Assembly: GCF_010501095.1 (NCBI RefSeq)
Contig: NZ_QVMP01000013.1
Span: 26,106 to 90,105 of the forward strand
DNA: 64,000 nucleotides
Direction: 5' to 3'
Origin: Dysgonomonas sp. 520
GTDB lineage: Bacteria; Bacteroidota; Bacteroidia; Bacteroidales; Dysgonomonadaceae
Each line of letters begins with the position of its first letter. Within the stretch, counting starts at the first letter, position 1. The notes beneath the pieces were generated by a model. The model was given only the letters and a program-made list of their open reading frames with translations, was not told the DNA's origin and made no database searches. Both the position numbers and the translations under genes were made by a program. Below are positions 56,601-64,000 of the stretch, in pieces.

Positions 56601-58193
56601 CTTATCCAACTTTACATTTCTGACATGAGCTATAAAATCAAAAACGGGAACCTCTTTCGACAGGTCGAAAAGCCCATTGGCACTGAAATATCCGTAATCA
56701 CCATCCACATGTATCTTTCCATCATATTTCAAGCCATCATAATCTCCGTCCAGTTCTATATTCTTGTATGAGTATCCTTTAAAGTCCACCCTGTCAATCA
56801 GTCCCGACACCGAACCATTGATATTGCCTTTCACGGGTTTCTTCACATCCAACGACAAGTTGAACGAAAGCAGGTCGAAGTTTGGCTGTTGAAGCAAGCT
56901 GCCTAGTTTAAAATCCTCTGTCGATACATTGCCTATGAAAAAAGAATTAATTGATTCACTGGGATTGAAACCAAAATTCAGGTCTGCCGCAACACCTCCC
57001 AAAGCTGTATTCAAGTTTCCCTTTGCCAACAGATTTTTCAAAGAACCTTCTATGTTTCCATGAAAAGAAATCGCGCCAAGATTACCTAACTGGCTAGGTA
57101 TTTGCTTCTTGTCTTTCAATAAATTATCCAGCAAACCATCAAACCCGTCTTTGGTTATTCTAAACTCACTAACCACACCTCGCAAGTAAAGCTGGTCTTT
57201 ATCCCTTACATTTTTCACCCACGCATTTGTAGACAGATGCATCCTGTCGCCATAATCTAACGTAAGATTATTTAACTGCAGACTGTCAATCCGCCCGCCC
57301 AAAGAGGCTTGCAATACCAATCGCTCTTTAAAATTAGACAACTGCGGAACAAATGCAGCTATATCGCTTGGCACAATGTAAGAAGAAGCTATTTCACAAC
57401 TAAGTTCCGAACCCGAAAGCATGTCTATACCTTTATCCCCGGCGGGCAATGTTACGATCAACTTATCCAGTTGCAAAAACGATTTAGGCAAATCCAATTT
57501 GAACCCTTTGAGCCAAACATCGTTCCCGCTTTTCAGAACCCTGACTATCAGGTTGTCAACAATCAAGCCGCTTTTTTCTTTCAGGCTCAACGACTTCACA
57601 TTGATGTTTAATGAATCCTGATCAACCGCCTTTATTGCCAAATGTGCATTAAAATCGTTGATACTGATATGGTTTGCATCAAACTCGCCCGACTTCTGCG
57701 GAGCATCATTTACATTATAATTAAAACTTCCATCGGTGATAGATATTCCATTTATTTTTTTCAACCGAAACAGAGGTTTGCTCTCTTTGTCTTCCGACTT
57801 AAAAGCATCTATCACAAATTGAATGTTGAGGGGAGAATCTTTTGTTTGCTTATTCAGATTTATCTCAAAATCAGATAAATGAACCGTGTTAACCACAATC
57901 TCTTTATAAAACAAACTGGGAATATCAATATTGGCAAAAAGACGTTCTGCCAACAATATCCTGTTTCCCGATTTATCGAAAAGATATACACCTTTAAGTT
58001 CCACAGTATTGAAAGGTTGGATGTGGACTTCGCTTATTCCTAAGTCGGTTTGGAGTTTCGTTTTCAGTTCTTGAACAACAATATCCCGTATATAATTCTG
58101 AACGGACGACATATTCAATGCTCCGTACAACATTACGATCAATCCTACAAGGACACCTATAATGCTTATTATTATATATTTAAACTTATTTAT
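53661..58193 (-). CDS. tamB: Translocation/assembly module protein TamB (DUF490)
   Basis: About 1510 aa. An N-terminal signal anchor is followed by a very long beta-rich AsmA/TamB repeat region and a C-terminal DUF490 domain (LNLSGELQHPAVKLDLALPNADSEIQRQVKNLVSSEDMMNRQIVYLLLLSKFY). TamB-type proteins bridge inner and outer membranes and are linked to phospholipid transport or outer-membrane protein assembly. The track begins at a TTG inside the TM helix; the frame stays open upstream and encodes xNKFKYIIISIIGVLVGLIVMLYG with ATA at 58191-58193 where ATG is expected. No ATG, GTG or other TTG precedes it before an in-frame TGA, so the start codon is unusual or mutated. Confidence 0.88.
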   Translation of the reverse strand: MNKFKYIIISIIGVLVGLIVMLYGALNMSSVQNYIRDIVVQELKTKLQTDLGISEVHIQPFNTVELKGVYLFDKSGNRILLAERLFANIDIPSLFYKEIVVNTVHLSDFEINLNKQTKDSPLNIQFVIDAFKSEDKESKPLFRLKKINGISITDGSFNYNVNDAPQKSGEFDANHISINDFNAHLAIKAVDQDSLNINVKSLSLKEKSGLIVDNLIVRVLKSGNDVWLKGFKLDLPKSFLQLDKLIVTLPAGDKGIDMLSGSELSCEIASSYIVPSDIAAFVPQLSNFKERLVLQASLGGRIDSLQLNNLTLDYGDRMHLSTNAWVKNVRDKDQLYLRGVVSEFRITKDGFDGLLDNLLKDKKQIPSQLGNLGAISFHGNIEGSLKNLLAKGNLNTALGGVAADLNFGFNPSESINSFFIGNVSTEDFKLGSLLQQPNFDLLSFNLSLDVKKPVKGNINGSVSGLIDRVDFKGYSYKNIELDGDYDGLKYDGKIHVDGDYGYFSANGLFDLSKEVPVFDFIAHVRNVKLDKLHLVDKFKDSSLSAVVRANFEGKHIDDLQGQVSVDSLSFLKEGKRFDLERLSVEAKGTSHDRLLTLSSDIINGEVKGSYSFSDLIPNIKRTFNSYLPALVNLKPDVRKRHAGHAPMQNNFDMHFTIGNTEQLSDMFNIPAILFKEATINGSYDSENDKFNVQADLPSCKVAGMALESTTLNVDNNVDAIQVEIATTTFGKNNVKNQINIDILAANDLVDSKIRFSNDSKQKAEGTIVAATSFNRDNYTSSLETNINIRPSNILLNEVVWNFDESFVKIRDGAVIVDNFLLANSDQSQFIKADGRYSAKNPTDILLLNLQHIDLEYVFTTLNIPALEFGGFATGQIAASSIEGKPYAKADLKVKDMKFNNAELGDLELFSELDKETMRVELKGILSGENRKIANIDGYINPLKSTLSLNFDAKKINIAFLNKYASTLFNNIGGVGSGQVRLFGDFKNVTVEGRAFIEDGTLGINFLNTSYSFTDSVYMKSDLIYFNNIKLNDYHGNAATVSGKIVHNYFADFLYHVDLQGDNFMLFNATEKQNPVFYGKVFGSGLGSIYGDEREVNINARIKTNKNTLVRMNFMEETVNQYSFITYKDNNPDNDTIQVDKPKKYVPPRMKTPDGVTMNMNFFVEATPDATAELIMDPVGGDVLKGNGSGSIQFKWSSNSDPELYGTYNIQYGTYNFTFQKILERKFVIESGSTVFFRGDPFAALLDVTAIYRLNANLADLDQGLATRTGQSSVPVQCILNLSGELQHPAVKLDLALPNADSEIQRQVKNLVSSEDMMNRQIVYLLLLSKFYTPDHGRVDNKTSDLASVASATLSSQLGNMLSQIDDRWQVGANVRTNDQGFTSTEVELMLSSRLLNNKLLINGNFGYRDSQAQTTVISDVDIEYLIGNSNTWRIKAYNHFNDKYYYYSDLDNTQIQGLGIMYKRDFDHLREIFGVKNRITPIENKNDSTIIIPDSTQIGSTLAPFIRIKE

Positions 58194-58216
58194 GCGACTC
58201 GTTTCTTTAGGTGTTA

Positions 58217-58224
58217 CAAATTTA
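58217..58224 (-). promoter_or_regulatory. -7 promoter motif TAAATTTG (tamB)
   Basis: TAnnTTTG match 24 nt upstream of the ATA at 58193, the same spacing seen at nusB, phoH and the DUF6056 gene. This supports translation starting near that ATA rather than at the TTG at 58142. Confidence 0.5.
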
Positions 58225-58311
58225 GCAAAAAAACAAAGTCACGACGCTGTAAAGCCGGCTTTAAAGACGATTTTTAGTAATTTTATGTATCTGTTTACTA
58301 AACAATACGGA

Positions 58312-59004
58312 TCATGAAAAAACATGATGCAAAAACGGGATGAGCAGAGCGGTCATAACTCCCATCAAACCAATAGCCAATCCGCTCAAGGCTCCTTCAA
58401 TCACGCCCATTTCCATAGCTTTGGCTGTACCCACGGCATGAGCCGAAGCTCCCATAGCCAACCCTTTTGCAATGCGGCTTTTAATGCCTAACATCTTCAA
58501 TATGTAGGGCCCGATTATTCCACCCAGAATACCACAAAATACGACTATAATGGCTGTCAAAGCCGGAATGCCGCCCGATTGTTCCGCTATACTCATTGCG
58601 ATAGGTGTGGTCACCGATTTTGGTTCTAAACTCATGATCAGGACATCATCGGCCCCCATAAATTTTGCGATAAGAACTACACTTCCAATCCCGACCAAAC
58701 TGCCAACAAAGATTGACGTAAGGATGGGAACTACATTTCCTTTCAGATATTCTATCTGCTGATAAAGAATATAACCCAAGGCTACTACCGAAGGACCCAG
58801 CATAAAACTAACGGGCTGACTCTCTGTCTCGAACCGTTCGTAACTGATTCCGCTTACTTTCAGAAAAAGGATGATAATTCCGATTGCTATCACCAAAGGA
58901 TGAAGAATACCGATCTTGGTTTTCTTGAAAACCCATTGACCAAACAAATAGCTGCCAAAGATGAGGAGCAAAATAAAACCTTGCGAACTTAATAGCTCTT
59001 TCAT
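58312..59004 (-). CDS. lrgB: LrgB/CidB family protein
   Basis: 230 aa, about seven TM helices. Typical LrgB phrases: SLEPKSVTTPIAMSIAEQSGGIPALTAIIVVFCGILGGIIGP and GLAMGASAHAVGTAKAMEMG. Forms a pair with LrgA that modulates murein hydrolase activity in staphylococci, or acts in small-molecule export (for example pyruvate or glycolate) elsewhere. It overlaps lrgA by 4 nt. Confidence 0.94.
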   Translation of the reverse strand: MKELLSSQGFILLLIFGSYLFGQWVFKKTKIGILHPLVIAIGIIILFLKVSGISYERFETESQPVSFMLGPSVVALGYILYQQIEYLKGNVVPILTSIFVGSLVGIGSVVLIAKFMGADDVLIMSLEPKSVTTPIAMSIAEQSGGIPALTAIIVVFCGILGGIIGPYILKMLGIKSRIAKGLAMGASAHAVGTAKAMEMGVIEGALSGLAIGLMGVMTALLIPFLHHVFS

Positions 59005-59363
59005 TCTTCCACCTCCTTTTTCTTTTCCATCTTTTGCTCAACAATAGCCACCACAGCTATAACCAGTGCCGTGCTAACCGAACATATAACGATGATTGAC
59101 ATCCAAAACTTGCTCAGCAAACCAAAATTTGCCATCAATCCGGCTCCGGCAGGGATAAAAAATATAGCCATGTTTTTTGTGAAAACATTGGCTACACTAC
59201 TCACATTATCGGGGTTCACCAATTTGAAGTGCAGAGATAAAAACAGAAAAACCATACCGAGAATACTGCCCGGAATGAAACCTCGTATCAGATAACTGAC
59301 ACACTCTCCTACAAAATAGAAAAGCAAAATAAGGAATACTCCTTTTACTATTTTCATAAACAA
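59001..59363 (-). CDS. lrgA: LrgA/CidA family holin-like protein
   Basis: 120 aa, four TM helices: GVFLILLFYFVGECVSYLIRGFIPGSILGMVFLFLSL, then MAIFFIPAGAGLMANFGLL, ending in a charged tail VEQKMEKKKEVEE. Typical LrgA length. First gene of the lrgAB pair. Confidence 0.93.
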   Translation of the reverse strand: MFMKIVKGVFLILLFYFVGECVSYLIRGFIPGSILGMVFLFLSLHFKLVNPDNVSSVANVFTKNMAIFFIPAGAGLMANFGLLSKFWMSIIVICSVSTALVIAVVAIVEQKMEKKKEVEE

Positions 59364-59410
59364 AAAAAACTAAAAACCTTAGAGTCTGTTTACCTTCAAA
59401 AAAAGAAGAA

Positions 59411-59442
59411 AGGCTACCTGAACATGAAATTGTAGGTAGCCT
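59411..59442 (-). terminator. Terminator of the phosphohexomutase gene
   Basis: GGCTACCT...AGGTAGCC hairpin with a T-rich minus-strand tail (tttcttctttttttg), 13 bp after the phosphohexomutase stop and before lrgA. Confidence 0.85.
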
Positions 59443-59454
59443 CCTTGTTATTGT

Positions 59455-61203
59455 TTAGATTCCCAGATCTTTACAGATTTGCTCTATTTTCTTTTCCGTA
59501 GCTTCGTTGATAGCTTCGTAATTTTCTCTGGAATCCAGTTTGTCTTTCACTTCAATGTAGAACTTGATTTTCGGTTCCGTACCCGATGGACGGATGGACA
59601 CCTTCGTTCCGTCTTCGGTAAAATACTGCAACACATTTGATGTTGTAGGCATTTCCAACGTGTATGTTTCGTTGAGACGTATGTCCTGAGCCCTTAAAGT
59701 TGCAAAATCCTTGATGAGGATAACTTTCGAATCGGCAATCTCGGCAAGAGGATTGTTGCGGAAGTTTTTCATCATATTTTCAATTTCTTCGGCTCCTGTG
59801 CGTCCTTTTCTTACCACAGAAATACCTTTTTCTTTCGAGAAACCATACTCAATATAAATATCCTGCAACATTTCGTAAAGCGTACGTCCGTTATCCTTGC
59901 ACCATGCTGCCATTTCTCCGAACAGCGCTGCTGCAGACACAGAATCTTTATCTCTTACAAAATCTTCGGCAAGGAAACCGTAGCTTTCTTCACCGCCGCC
60001 AATATATTGGCGTTTGCCTTCCAATTCACGCATAACGGATGCAATCCATTTGAATCCTGTGTAACATTCAAACATTTCCACACCGTTCTTTTCTGATATT
60101 TTTTGAGTCAATTCACTTGTTACGATCGTGCGGACTGTATATTCTTTTCCGGTCAACTTGCCAAGCTCTTTCCAGCGGGTAACAATGTAATATACCAACA
60201 TAATCATAGTCTGATTGCCGTTGAGTAGTATCAATTCGCCTTTATCGTTGCGGATGCCTGCGCCAAAGCGGTCGGCGTCGGGGTCGGTTGCAAAAATAAG
60301 GTCGGCATTTGTTTCTTCTCCTTTTTTCAAGGCCATTGCCATTGCCGACGCTTCTTCCGGGTTAGGGTATTCTACGGTAGGGAAATTTCCGTCGTGCACG
60401 TATTGTTCGGGTACGGCAATCACATGTTCGAAACCGTATGCGTTCAAGGCTCTGGGTATTATGGTAGAACCTGTTCCGTGCAACGGAGTATATACTATTT
60501 TTATATCAGGGTTGCGTTTGATGGAATCGGGAGATAGCAATATCGTTTTAACTTCCTCGATAAACATATCGTCCATCGAATCGCTAATTGTTTCTATCAA
60601 TGCAGGGTTGGCTTTGAATTTAATATCATCAACCGATTTGATGCGGTTCACTTCGGCAATGATATTCTTGTCGTGAGGAGGAATTACCTGAGCCCCATCG
60701 TTCCAGTATGCTTTGTAACCGTTATATTCTTTCGGATTGTGAGATGCTGTCAGCATAACCCCGCTTTGGCATCCTAGTTTGCGTATGGCATACGAAATTT
60801 CGGGTGTTGGCCTCAATTCCTTAAACATATAAGCCTTGATTCCGTTGGCTGAAAATATATCGGCCACAATTTGGGCATATTTTTGACTGTTGTTGCGGCA
60901 ATCGTAACCAATCACAACTTTTATTTGATCGAGAGAAGAAAATTCTTGTAAAAGATAGTTCGACAACCCCTGCGTGGCACTACCCATTGTGTATTTGTTG
61001 ACACGGTTGGTTCCGGCTCCCATAATGCCTCTCAGCCCGCCTGTTCCAAACTCTAAATCTCTGTAAAATGCGTCTATCAGCTCGGTTTTGTCTTCATTGT
61101 CGAGCATGCGTTTTACTTCACTCTTTGTTTCTTCGTCATAATTTCCTGACAACCACGTTTGCGCGCGTCCTATGACTTGTTCCAGTAATTCCTTATTTTC
61201 CAT
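59455..61203 (-). CDS. Phosphoglucomutase/phosphomannomutase family protein
   Basis: 582 aa. Interconverts hexose 1- and 6-phosphates. Active-site serine loop TASHNPKEYNGYKAYW, metal loop FATDPDADRFGAG, sugar loop GGEESYGFLAEDFVRDKD and phosphate loop RPSGTEPKIKFY are all intact. The length matches the PgcA/PGM2-like bacterial group. Which sugar it prefers is not evident from the sequence. Confidence 0.94.
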   Translation of the reverse strand: MENKELLEQVIGRAQTWLSGNYDEETKSEVKRMLDNEDKTELIDAFYRDLEFGTGGLRGIMGAGTNRVNKYTMGSATQGLSNYLLQEFSSLDQIKVVIGYDCRNNSQKYAQIVADIFSANGIKAYMFKELRPTPEISYAIRKLGCQSGVMLTASHNPKEYNGYKAYWNDGAQVIPPHDKNIIAEVNRIKSVDDIKFKANPALIETISDSMDDMFIEEVKTILLSPDSIKRNPDIKIVYTPLHGTGSTIIPRALNAYGFEHVIAVPEQYVHDGNFPTVEYPNPEEASAMAMALKKGEETNADLIFATDPDADRFGAGIRNDKGELILLNGNQTMIMLVYYIVTRWKELGKLTGKEYTVRTIVTSELTQKISEKNGVEMFECYTGFKWIASVMRELEGKRQYIGGGEESYGFLAEDFVRDKDSVSAAALFGEMAAWCKDNGRTLYEMLQDIYIEYGFSKEKGISVVRKGRTGAEEIENMMKNFRNNPLAEIADSKVILIKDFATLRAQDIRLNETYTLEMPTTSNVLQYFTEDGTKVSIRPSGTEPKIKFYIEVKDKLDSRENYEAINEATEKKIEQICKDLGI

Positions 61204-61247
61204 TATTAGGATCGTGATAAAATTAGTTATATTCTTTTAGCAAGAAA

Positions 61248-61255
61248 CAAATATA
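61248..61255 (-). promoter_or_regulatory. -7 promoter motif TATATTTG (phosphohexomutase)
   Basis: TAnnTTTG match on the minus strand, 45 nt upstream of the phosphohexomutase start. Confidence 0.5.
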
Positions 61256-61345
61256 ACATTTAGTTGGTTAACCGAAAAATTATATTTTAGCTTTTTTCAA
61301 TACAAATTAGTCATTTTCTAGCTCAATTCGTTCAATCATTTCCCA

Positions 61346-61484
61346 GAAACCGTCTAGACTTTTTCGTTTTATTCAATTTTGTCATCCTGAGAGTATCGAA
61401 GGATCTGTTTTTTAGATGTTTCACTACGTTCAACATGACAAAAACTCAAAAATTAAGTATAATTTAAAAAGTCTAGATCATTTC
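61346..61484. repeat. 139-bp MITE-like element, copy 3, with 14-bp target duplication
   Basis: Same orientation and core sequence as copy 2. ATCATTTCCCAGAA occurs directly on both sides (61335-61348 and 61477-61490), overlapping the outermost bases of the element. The right end carries the new stop codon of the Gfo/Idh/MocA oxidoreductase gene. Confidence 0.88.
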
Positions 61485-62457
61485 CCAGAATCATATCCAT
61501 AATCATGGATGTTCTGGCTCCGCTGTCCCCTGTCGAAGGGCATTTGCCAATGCCTCTCAGTTCGTCAACAATTATTTGTATGAGCGGCTGTTGTATATGT
61601 TCAGGAGATGCGATGTCGAAAGTTTCACTTATTGTATTTGTTTGCAATTGAATGGGCGTGAAAGCGAACGTGCTGAACCGTATTTCGCCTTTGGTTCCTG
61701 TAATTATAACAGAATCCCGGGCAGAGTTTTTTGATGTGACAAAACACCATTCGCCAACACCTATTGCTCCCGATTTGAATTTCAGGATACATGCGAGAGT
61801 ATCTTTCACTTCATACAGATTGCCTCTGTTTGTTGAGAAACCTTTTGCTTCCTCTATTTCTCCGAGCAAAAAGTCGAGAATATCTAATGTGTGGGGAGCC
61901 AGATCGTAGAAATATCCCTCGCCTGCAATGGCTTTGTCTATTCTCCAAGTATGGGTATCTTTTTGATGGTCGGAGGGTTGGGGAGTCTTGAATAATTTTA
62001 CACTGACATTGAGTATATCCCCGATGCTTTGTTCTTCTAAAAGTTCTTTAACTTTCAGAAAATAAGGAAGTCCCCGCCTGTAATAAGCAACGAAAAGTTT
62101 TTGATCTGCTTTTTTTGCTGCCTCAATCATTTCCTTACATTCCGGGTAATTCATTGCCATTGGCTTCTCCACATAAACAGGTTTGCCGGCCTGTAAGGCT
62201 TTTAAGGCATATTCTTTATGCGAACTTGGCGGAGTGGCAACGTAGATGGCATTGATCTCCGGGTCATTAATCAGTTCGTCGGCATTCGTATAATACTTCG
62301 AGACATTGTGCCTTCGGGCATAATCTTCGGCTTTGGCTTCGTTGCGCCGCATGATGGCAATCAGCGACGAATGTTCCGTTTTATAAAAGGCAGGACCGCT
62401 TTTCGTCTCGGTAACGTCTCCCGCACCAATGATTCCCCATTTTACTACATCCGTCAT
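61453..62457 (-). CDS. Gfo/Idh/MocA-family NAD(P)-dependent oxidoreductase, C-terminus altered by repeat insertion
   Basis: 334 aa. N-terminal Rossmann fold ([19 protein letters not shown]) and the family phrase [16 protein letters not shown]. Substrate unknown, probably a sugar or inositol derivative. It overlaps miaA by 4 nt. The final residues LDFLNYT are encoded by the 139-bp repeat. On the far side of the repeat the duplicated target is followed directly by TGA, so the ancestral protein ended ...MDMILGND. The extension is seven residues and is unlikely to abolish function. Confidence 0.92.
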   Translation of the reverse strand: MTDVVKWGIIGAGDVTETKSGPAFYKTEHSSLIAIMRRNEAKAEDYARRHNVSKYYTNADELINDPEINAIYVATPPSSHKEYALKALQAGKPVYVEKPMAMNYPECKEMIEAAKKADQKLFVAYYRRGLPYFLKVKELLEEQSIGDILNVSVKLFKTPQPSDHQKDTHTWRIDKAIAGEGYFYDLAPHTLDILDFLLGEIEEAKGFSTNRGNLYEVKDTLACILKFKSGAIGVGEWCFVTSKNSARDSVIITGTKGEIRFSTFAFTPIQLQTNTISETFDIASPEHIQQPLIQIIVDELRGIGKCPSTGDSGARTSMIMDMILGNDLDFLNYT

Positions 62458-63365
62458 ATTTTTTCCGTGATATTTATTATTTCATCTAAAACTTCGTCTT
62501 CCGATTGTTCCGACAGGTTGAACCAGTGTATATCTTCGTCCCTTTTGAACCATGTTATCTGTTTTCGGGCATACACACGGCTGTTTCGTTTTATTTTCTC
62601 CAGGGCAAAATCCAAATCCCACTCACCCTCCAGATGTTTGAACAATTCCTTATACCCAACAGTGTTCAGGGAATTTAGATGTTTGTTGGCGAATTGTTGT
62701 TTGGCTTCTTCCAACAAGCCATTGTTCATCATCTGATCTACGCGGGTGTTGATTCTCATGTAGAGTTCTTCCCGATTGCGGTTAAGCCCGATTTTAATAA
62801 TGCGGAAAGGCCGTTCCTTTATACTATTGGTTCTGAAAGAGGAATAAGGTTTACCCGTCATAAGGCAAACTTCCAGTGCATGGATGACCCGTTTATAGTT
62901 TTTCAGGTCTACCTGATCGTAGATTACGGGATCGAGCATCTTGAGCTGCTGCCTTATTGGCTCTAAGCCTTCGTCTTGGTAAAGAGAGTATAATTCTTGG
63001 CGCAAAGTTTCGTCGATTGTAGGAATTTCGTCGATACCTTTGCAAATAGCATCTATATACATCATCGAACCTCCGGTCAGAACAAGGGTGTTGTGCGTGG
63101 CATGAAGTTCGTTTATCACCGAGAGAGCGTCGGTTTCATATTCACTGGCACTATAATAGTCTGTGACATTTAAAGTGCCAATGAAATAATGCTTTATACG
63201 CATCAATTGTTCTTGTGTAGGCGCTGCCGTCCCTGTTTCCAACCCTTTATATAATTGTCGTGAGTCGGCAGAAATAATGGGACTTTTGTAATGTTCAGCT
63301 ATTTTGAAACTGAGATCTGTCTTACCCACAGCCGTAGGGCCCAAAAGAACAATGAGTTTTTTCAT
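62454..63365 (-). CDS. miaA: tRNA dimethylallyltransferase
   Basis: 303 aa. Adds the isopentenyl group to A37 of tRNAs. P-loop [18 protein letters not shown], then [20 protein letters not shown] and the C-terminal [19 protein letters not shown]. It starts directly after the stop of the pRiA4b-like gene. Confidence 0.97.
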   Translation of the reverse strand: MKKLIVLLGPTAVGKTDLSFKIAEHYKSPIISADSRQLYKGLETGTAAPTQEQLMRIKHYFIGTLNVTDYYSASEYETDALSVINELHATHNTLVLTGGSMMYIDAICKGIDEIPTIDETLRQELYSLYQDEGLEPIRQQLKMLDPVIYDQVDLKNYKRVIHALEVCLMTGKPYSSFRTNSIKERPFRIIKIGLNRNREELYMRINTRVDQMMNNGLLEEAKQQFANKHLNSLNTVGYKELFKHLEGEWDLDFALEKIKRNSRVYARKQITWFKRDEDIHWFNLSEQSEDEVLDEIINITEKI

Positions 63366-63917
63366 TTAAAAGCCTTCGTCTTCTCCCGAAATAATGTTGT
63401 CGAGCCCGTCGAAACCGTCAGCATCAAGTTCGTCGAGGTCGTAACTTTCGTCTCCATAGAAATTTTCACCGCTTTCGAACGATTGCGCACTGTTTTCGAA
63501 CGATTCGAAATCGACAAACTGAGCCGGAGCATCGCCGATTGATTTGGTGCATACGGCTTCGTCCATATTTTTGCCTGTTATTATTTCTCTTAGTTCCATG
63601 AAAAAAGCACGCTCTGTCATGTAGTCGAAAACATACATCAGTTTTTGCTTTTCATCTTCAAGGAAATCGCCTAAACGGCTGCCATCCATCACAAAGGAGT
63701 CTTCTTCCGATGTGGTATCCATTTCGAAAAGAGTGATTTCTCTTTCTTTCTCCCAATCGTCGTTGCAAATGAAGAAAGAAGTCATTTCACCGTCTTTGTA
63801 TCCAACCGATTGTGTAATTGCTTTATGCAGATCAAGAAAGCTGCCGTCTGCGTCTATTTGAATTTCTCTTCTGAAATCGTCTACCTCGTCTGATAATAGT
63901 AGGAATCTAAATACCAT
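63366..63917 (-). CDS. Plasmid pRiA4b ORF-3-like protein
   Basis: 183 aa. The N-terminal region VFRFLLLSDEVDDFRREIQIDADGSFLDLHKAITQSVGY and later VMDGSRLGDFLEDEKQKLMYVFDY match the pRiA4b ORF-3-like fold (also labelled IS1096 passenger TnpR-like), common as a chromosomal gene in Bacteroidales. A strongly acidic C-terminal tail (ESYDLDELDADGFDGLDN) follows. Function unknown. It is the first gene of a run with miaA and the oxidoreductase. Confidence 0.8.
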   Translation of the reverse strand: MVFRFLLLSDEVDDFRREIQIDADGSFLDLHKAITQSVGYKDGEMTSFFICNDDWEKEREITLFEMDTTSEEDSFVMDGSRLGDFLEDEKQKLMYVFDYMTERAFFMELREIITGKNMDEAVCTKSIGDAPAQFVDFESFENSAQSFESGENFYGDESYDLDELDADGFDGLDNIISGEDEGF

Positions 63918-63945
63918 TTTTTATGTGTTTATGTTGTTTTACTAA

Positions 63946-64000
63946 GAAGTCATCTAGACTTTTTAAATTATACTTAATTTTTGAGTTTTTGTCATGTTGA
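63946..64000. repeat. 139-bp MITE-like element, copy 4 (truncated by window edge)
   Basis: GAAGTCATCTAGACTTTTTAAATTATAC... matches copy 1 for all 55 visible bases and is cut only by the window end. Orientation is opposite to copy 3, so the miaA gene group is bracketed by inverted copies. Confidence 0.85.

Noticed and set aside
1-64000. tRNA, rRNA and riboswitch genes
   Set aside because: I read the intergenic spaces for cloverleaf-like or known riboswitch patterns and saw none; a covariance-model scan would be needed to exclude small RNAs.

Overview
The window is a stretch of chromosome from an anaerobic or microaerotolerant member of the Bacteroidetes, probably order Bacteroidales. The sequence evidence is: (i) type IX secretion components PorU and PorV; (ii) the Bacteroidetes -7 promoter motif TAnnTTTG 20-45 nt ahead of many starts; (iii) gene neighbourhoods typical of the phylum (nusB-yajC-ybbR-coaE, porU-porV-ispF, phoH...purC...menG); (iv) an N-terminally extended NusB; and (v) low GC. 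A Dysgonomonas-like genus is possible, but that is inference. I saw no rRNA, tRNA, CRISPR array, prophage or intact insertion sequence.

Layout. 1-4.7 kb: end of an RND multidrug efflux operon (adaptor tail, inner-membrane pump, outer-membrane factor), closed by a terminator. 4.8-5.6 kb: a creatininase-family amidohydrolase. 6.2-13.0 kb: a seven-gene operon with the composition of an HdrABC-FlxABCD (FloxABCD) flavin-based electron-bifurcating complex, ending at a clear terminator. 13.0-15.8 kb (minus): an AAA ATPase plus TOPRIM/DUF4276 pair resembling two-gene anti-phage systems, with a membrane-anchored coiled-coil protein upstream. 16.1-18.3 kb: mdh, gmk and nadD. 18.4-24.3 kb (minus): menG, a zeta-toxin-like kinase with a 60-aa partner ORF, purC, a secreted hypothetical, phoH and a DUF6056-type membrane protein. 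24.6-34.8 kb (minus): yidC, pyrG, an M48 lipoprotein protease, znuC, znuA, carbonic anhydrase, coaE, ybbR, yajC and nusB. 35.1 kb: an apparently exported superoxide dismutase. 35.9-46.2 kb (minus): mnmD, ispF, porV, porU, an FAH-family gene and a second complete porU. 47.3-52.4 kb (plus): pyrE, an SRPBCC protein, argH, a second DUF6056 protein and serB. 52.5-63.9 kb (minus): a methyltransferase, tamB, lrgB/lrgA, a phosphohexomutase, a Gfo/Idh/MocA oxidoreductase, miaA and a pRiA4b ORF-3-like protein.

How the parts connect. The Hdr-Flx cluster would couple NAD(P)H oxidation to reduction of ferredoxin and a disulfide, giving an anaerobe a way to balance redox carriers. The envelope theme is strong: RND pump, YidC, TamB, M48 protease, and PorU/PorV for sorting T9SS cargo. 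Carbonic anhydrase overlaps the zinc-binding protein gene znuA, tying a zinc enzyme to zinc supply.

Repeats. A 139-bp element with terminal inverted repeats (GTCTAGACTTTTT) occurs three times complete and once truncated at the right edge. One copy has inserted exactly at the stop codon of the oxidoreductase gene, duplicated 14 bp of target and added seven codons. A different 141-bp unit is repeated three times in tandem at 46.5-46.9 kb, each unit carrying three palindromes. The degenerate core of the 139-bp element recurs at 5.6, 42.5 and 46.9 kb.
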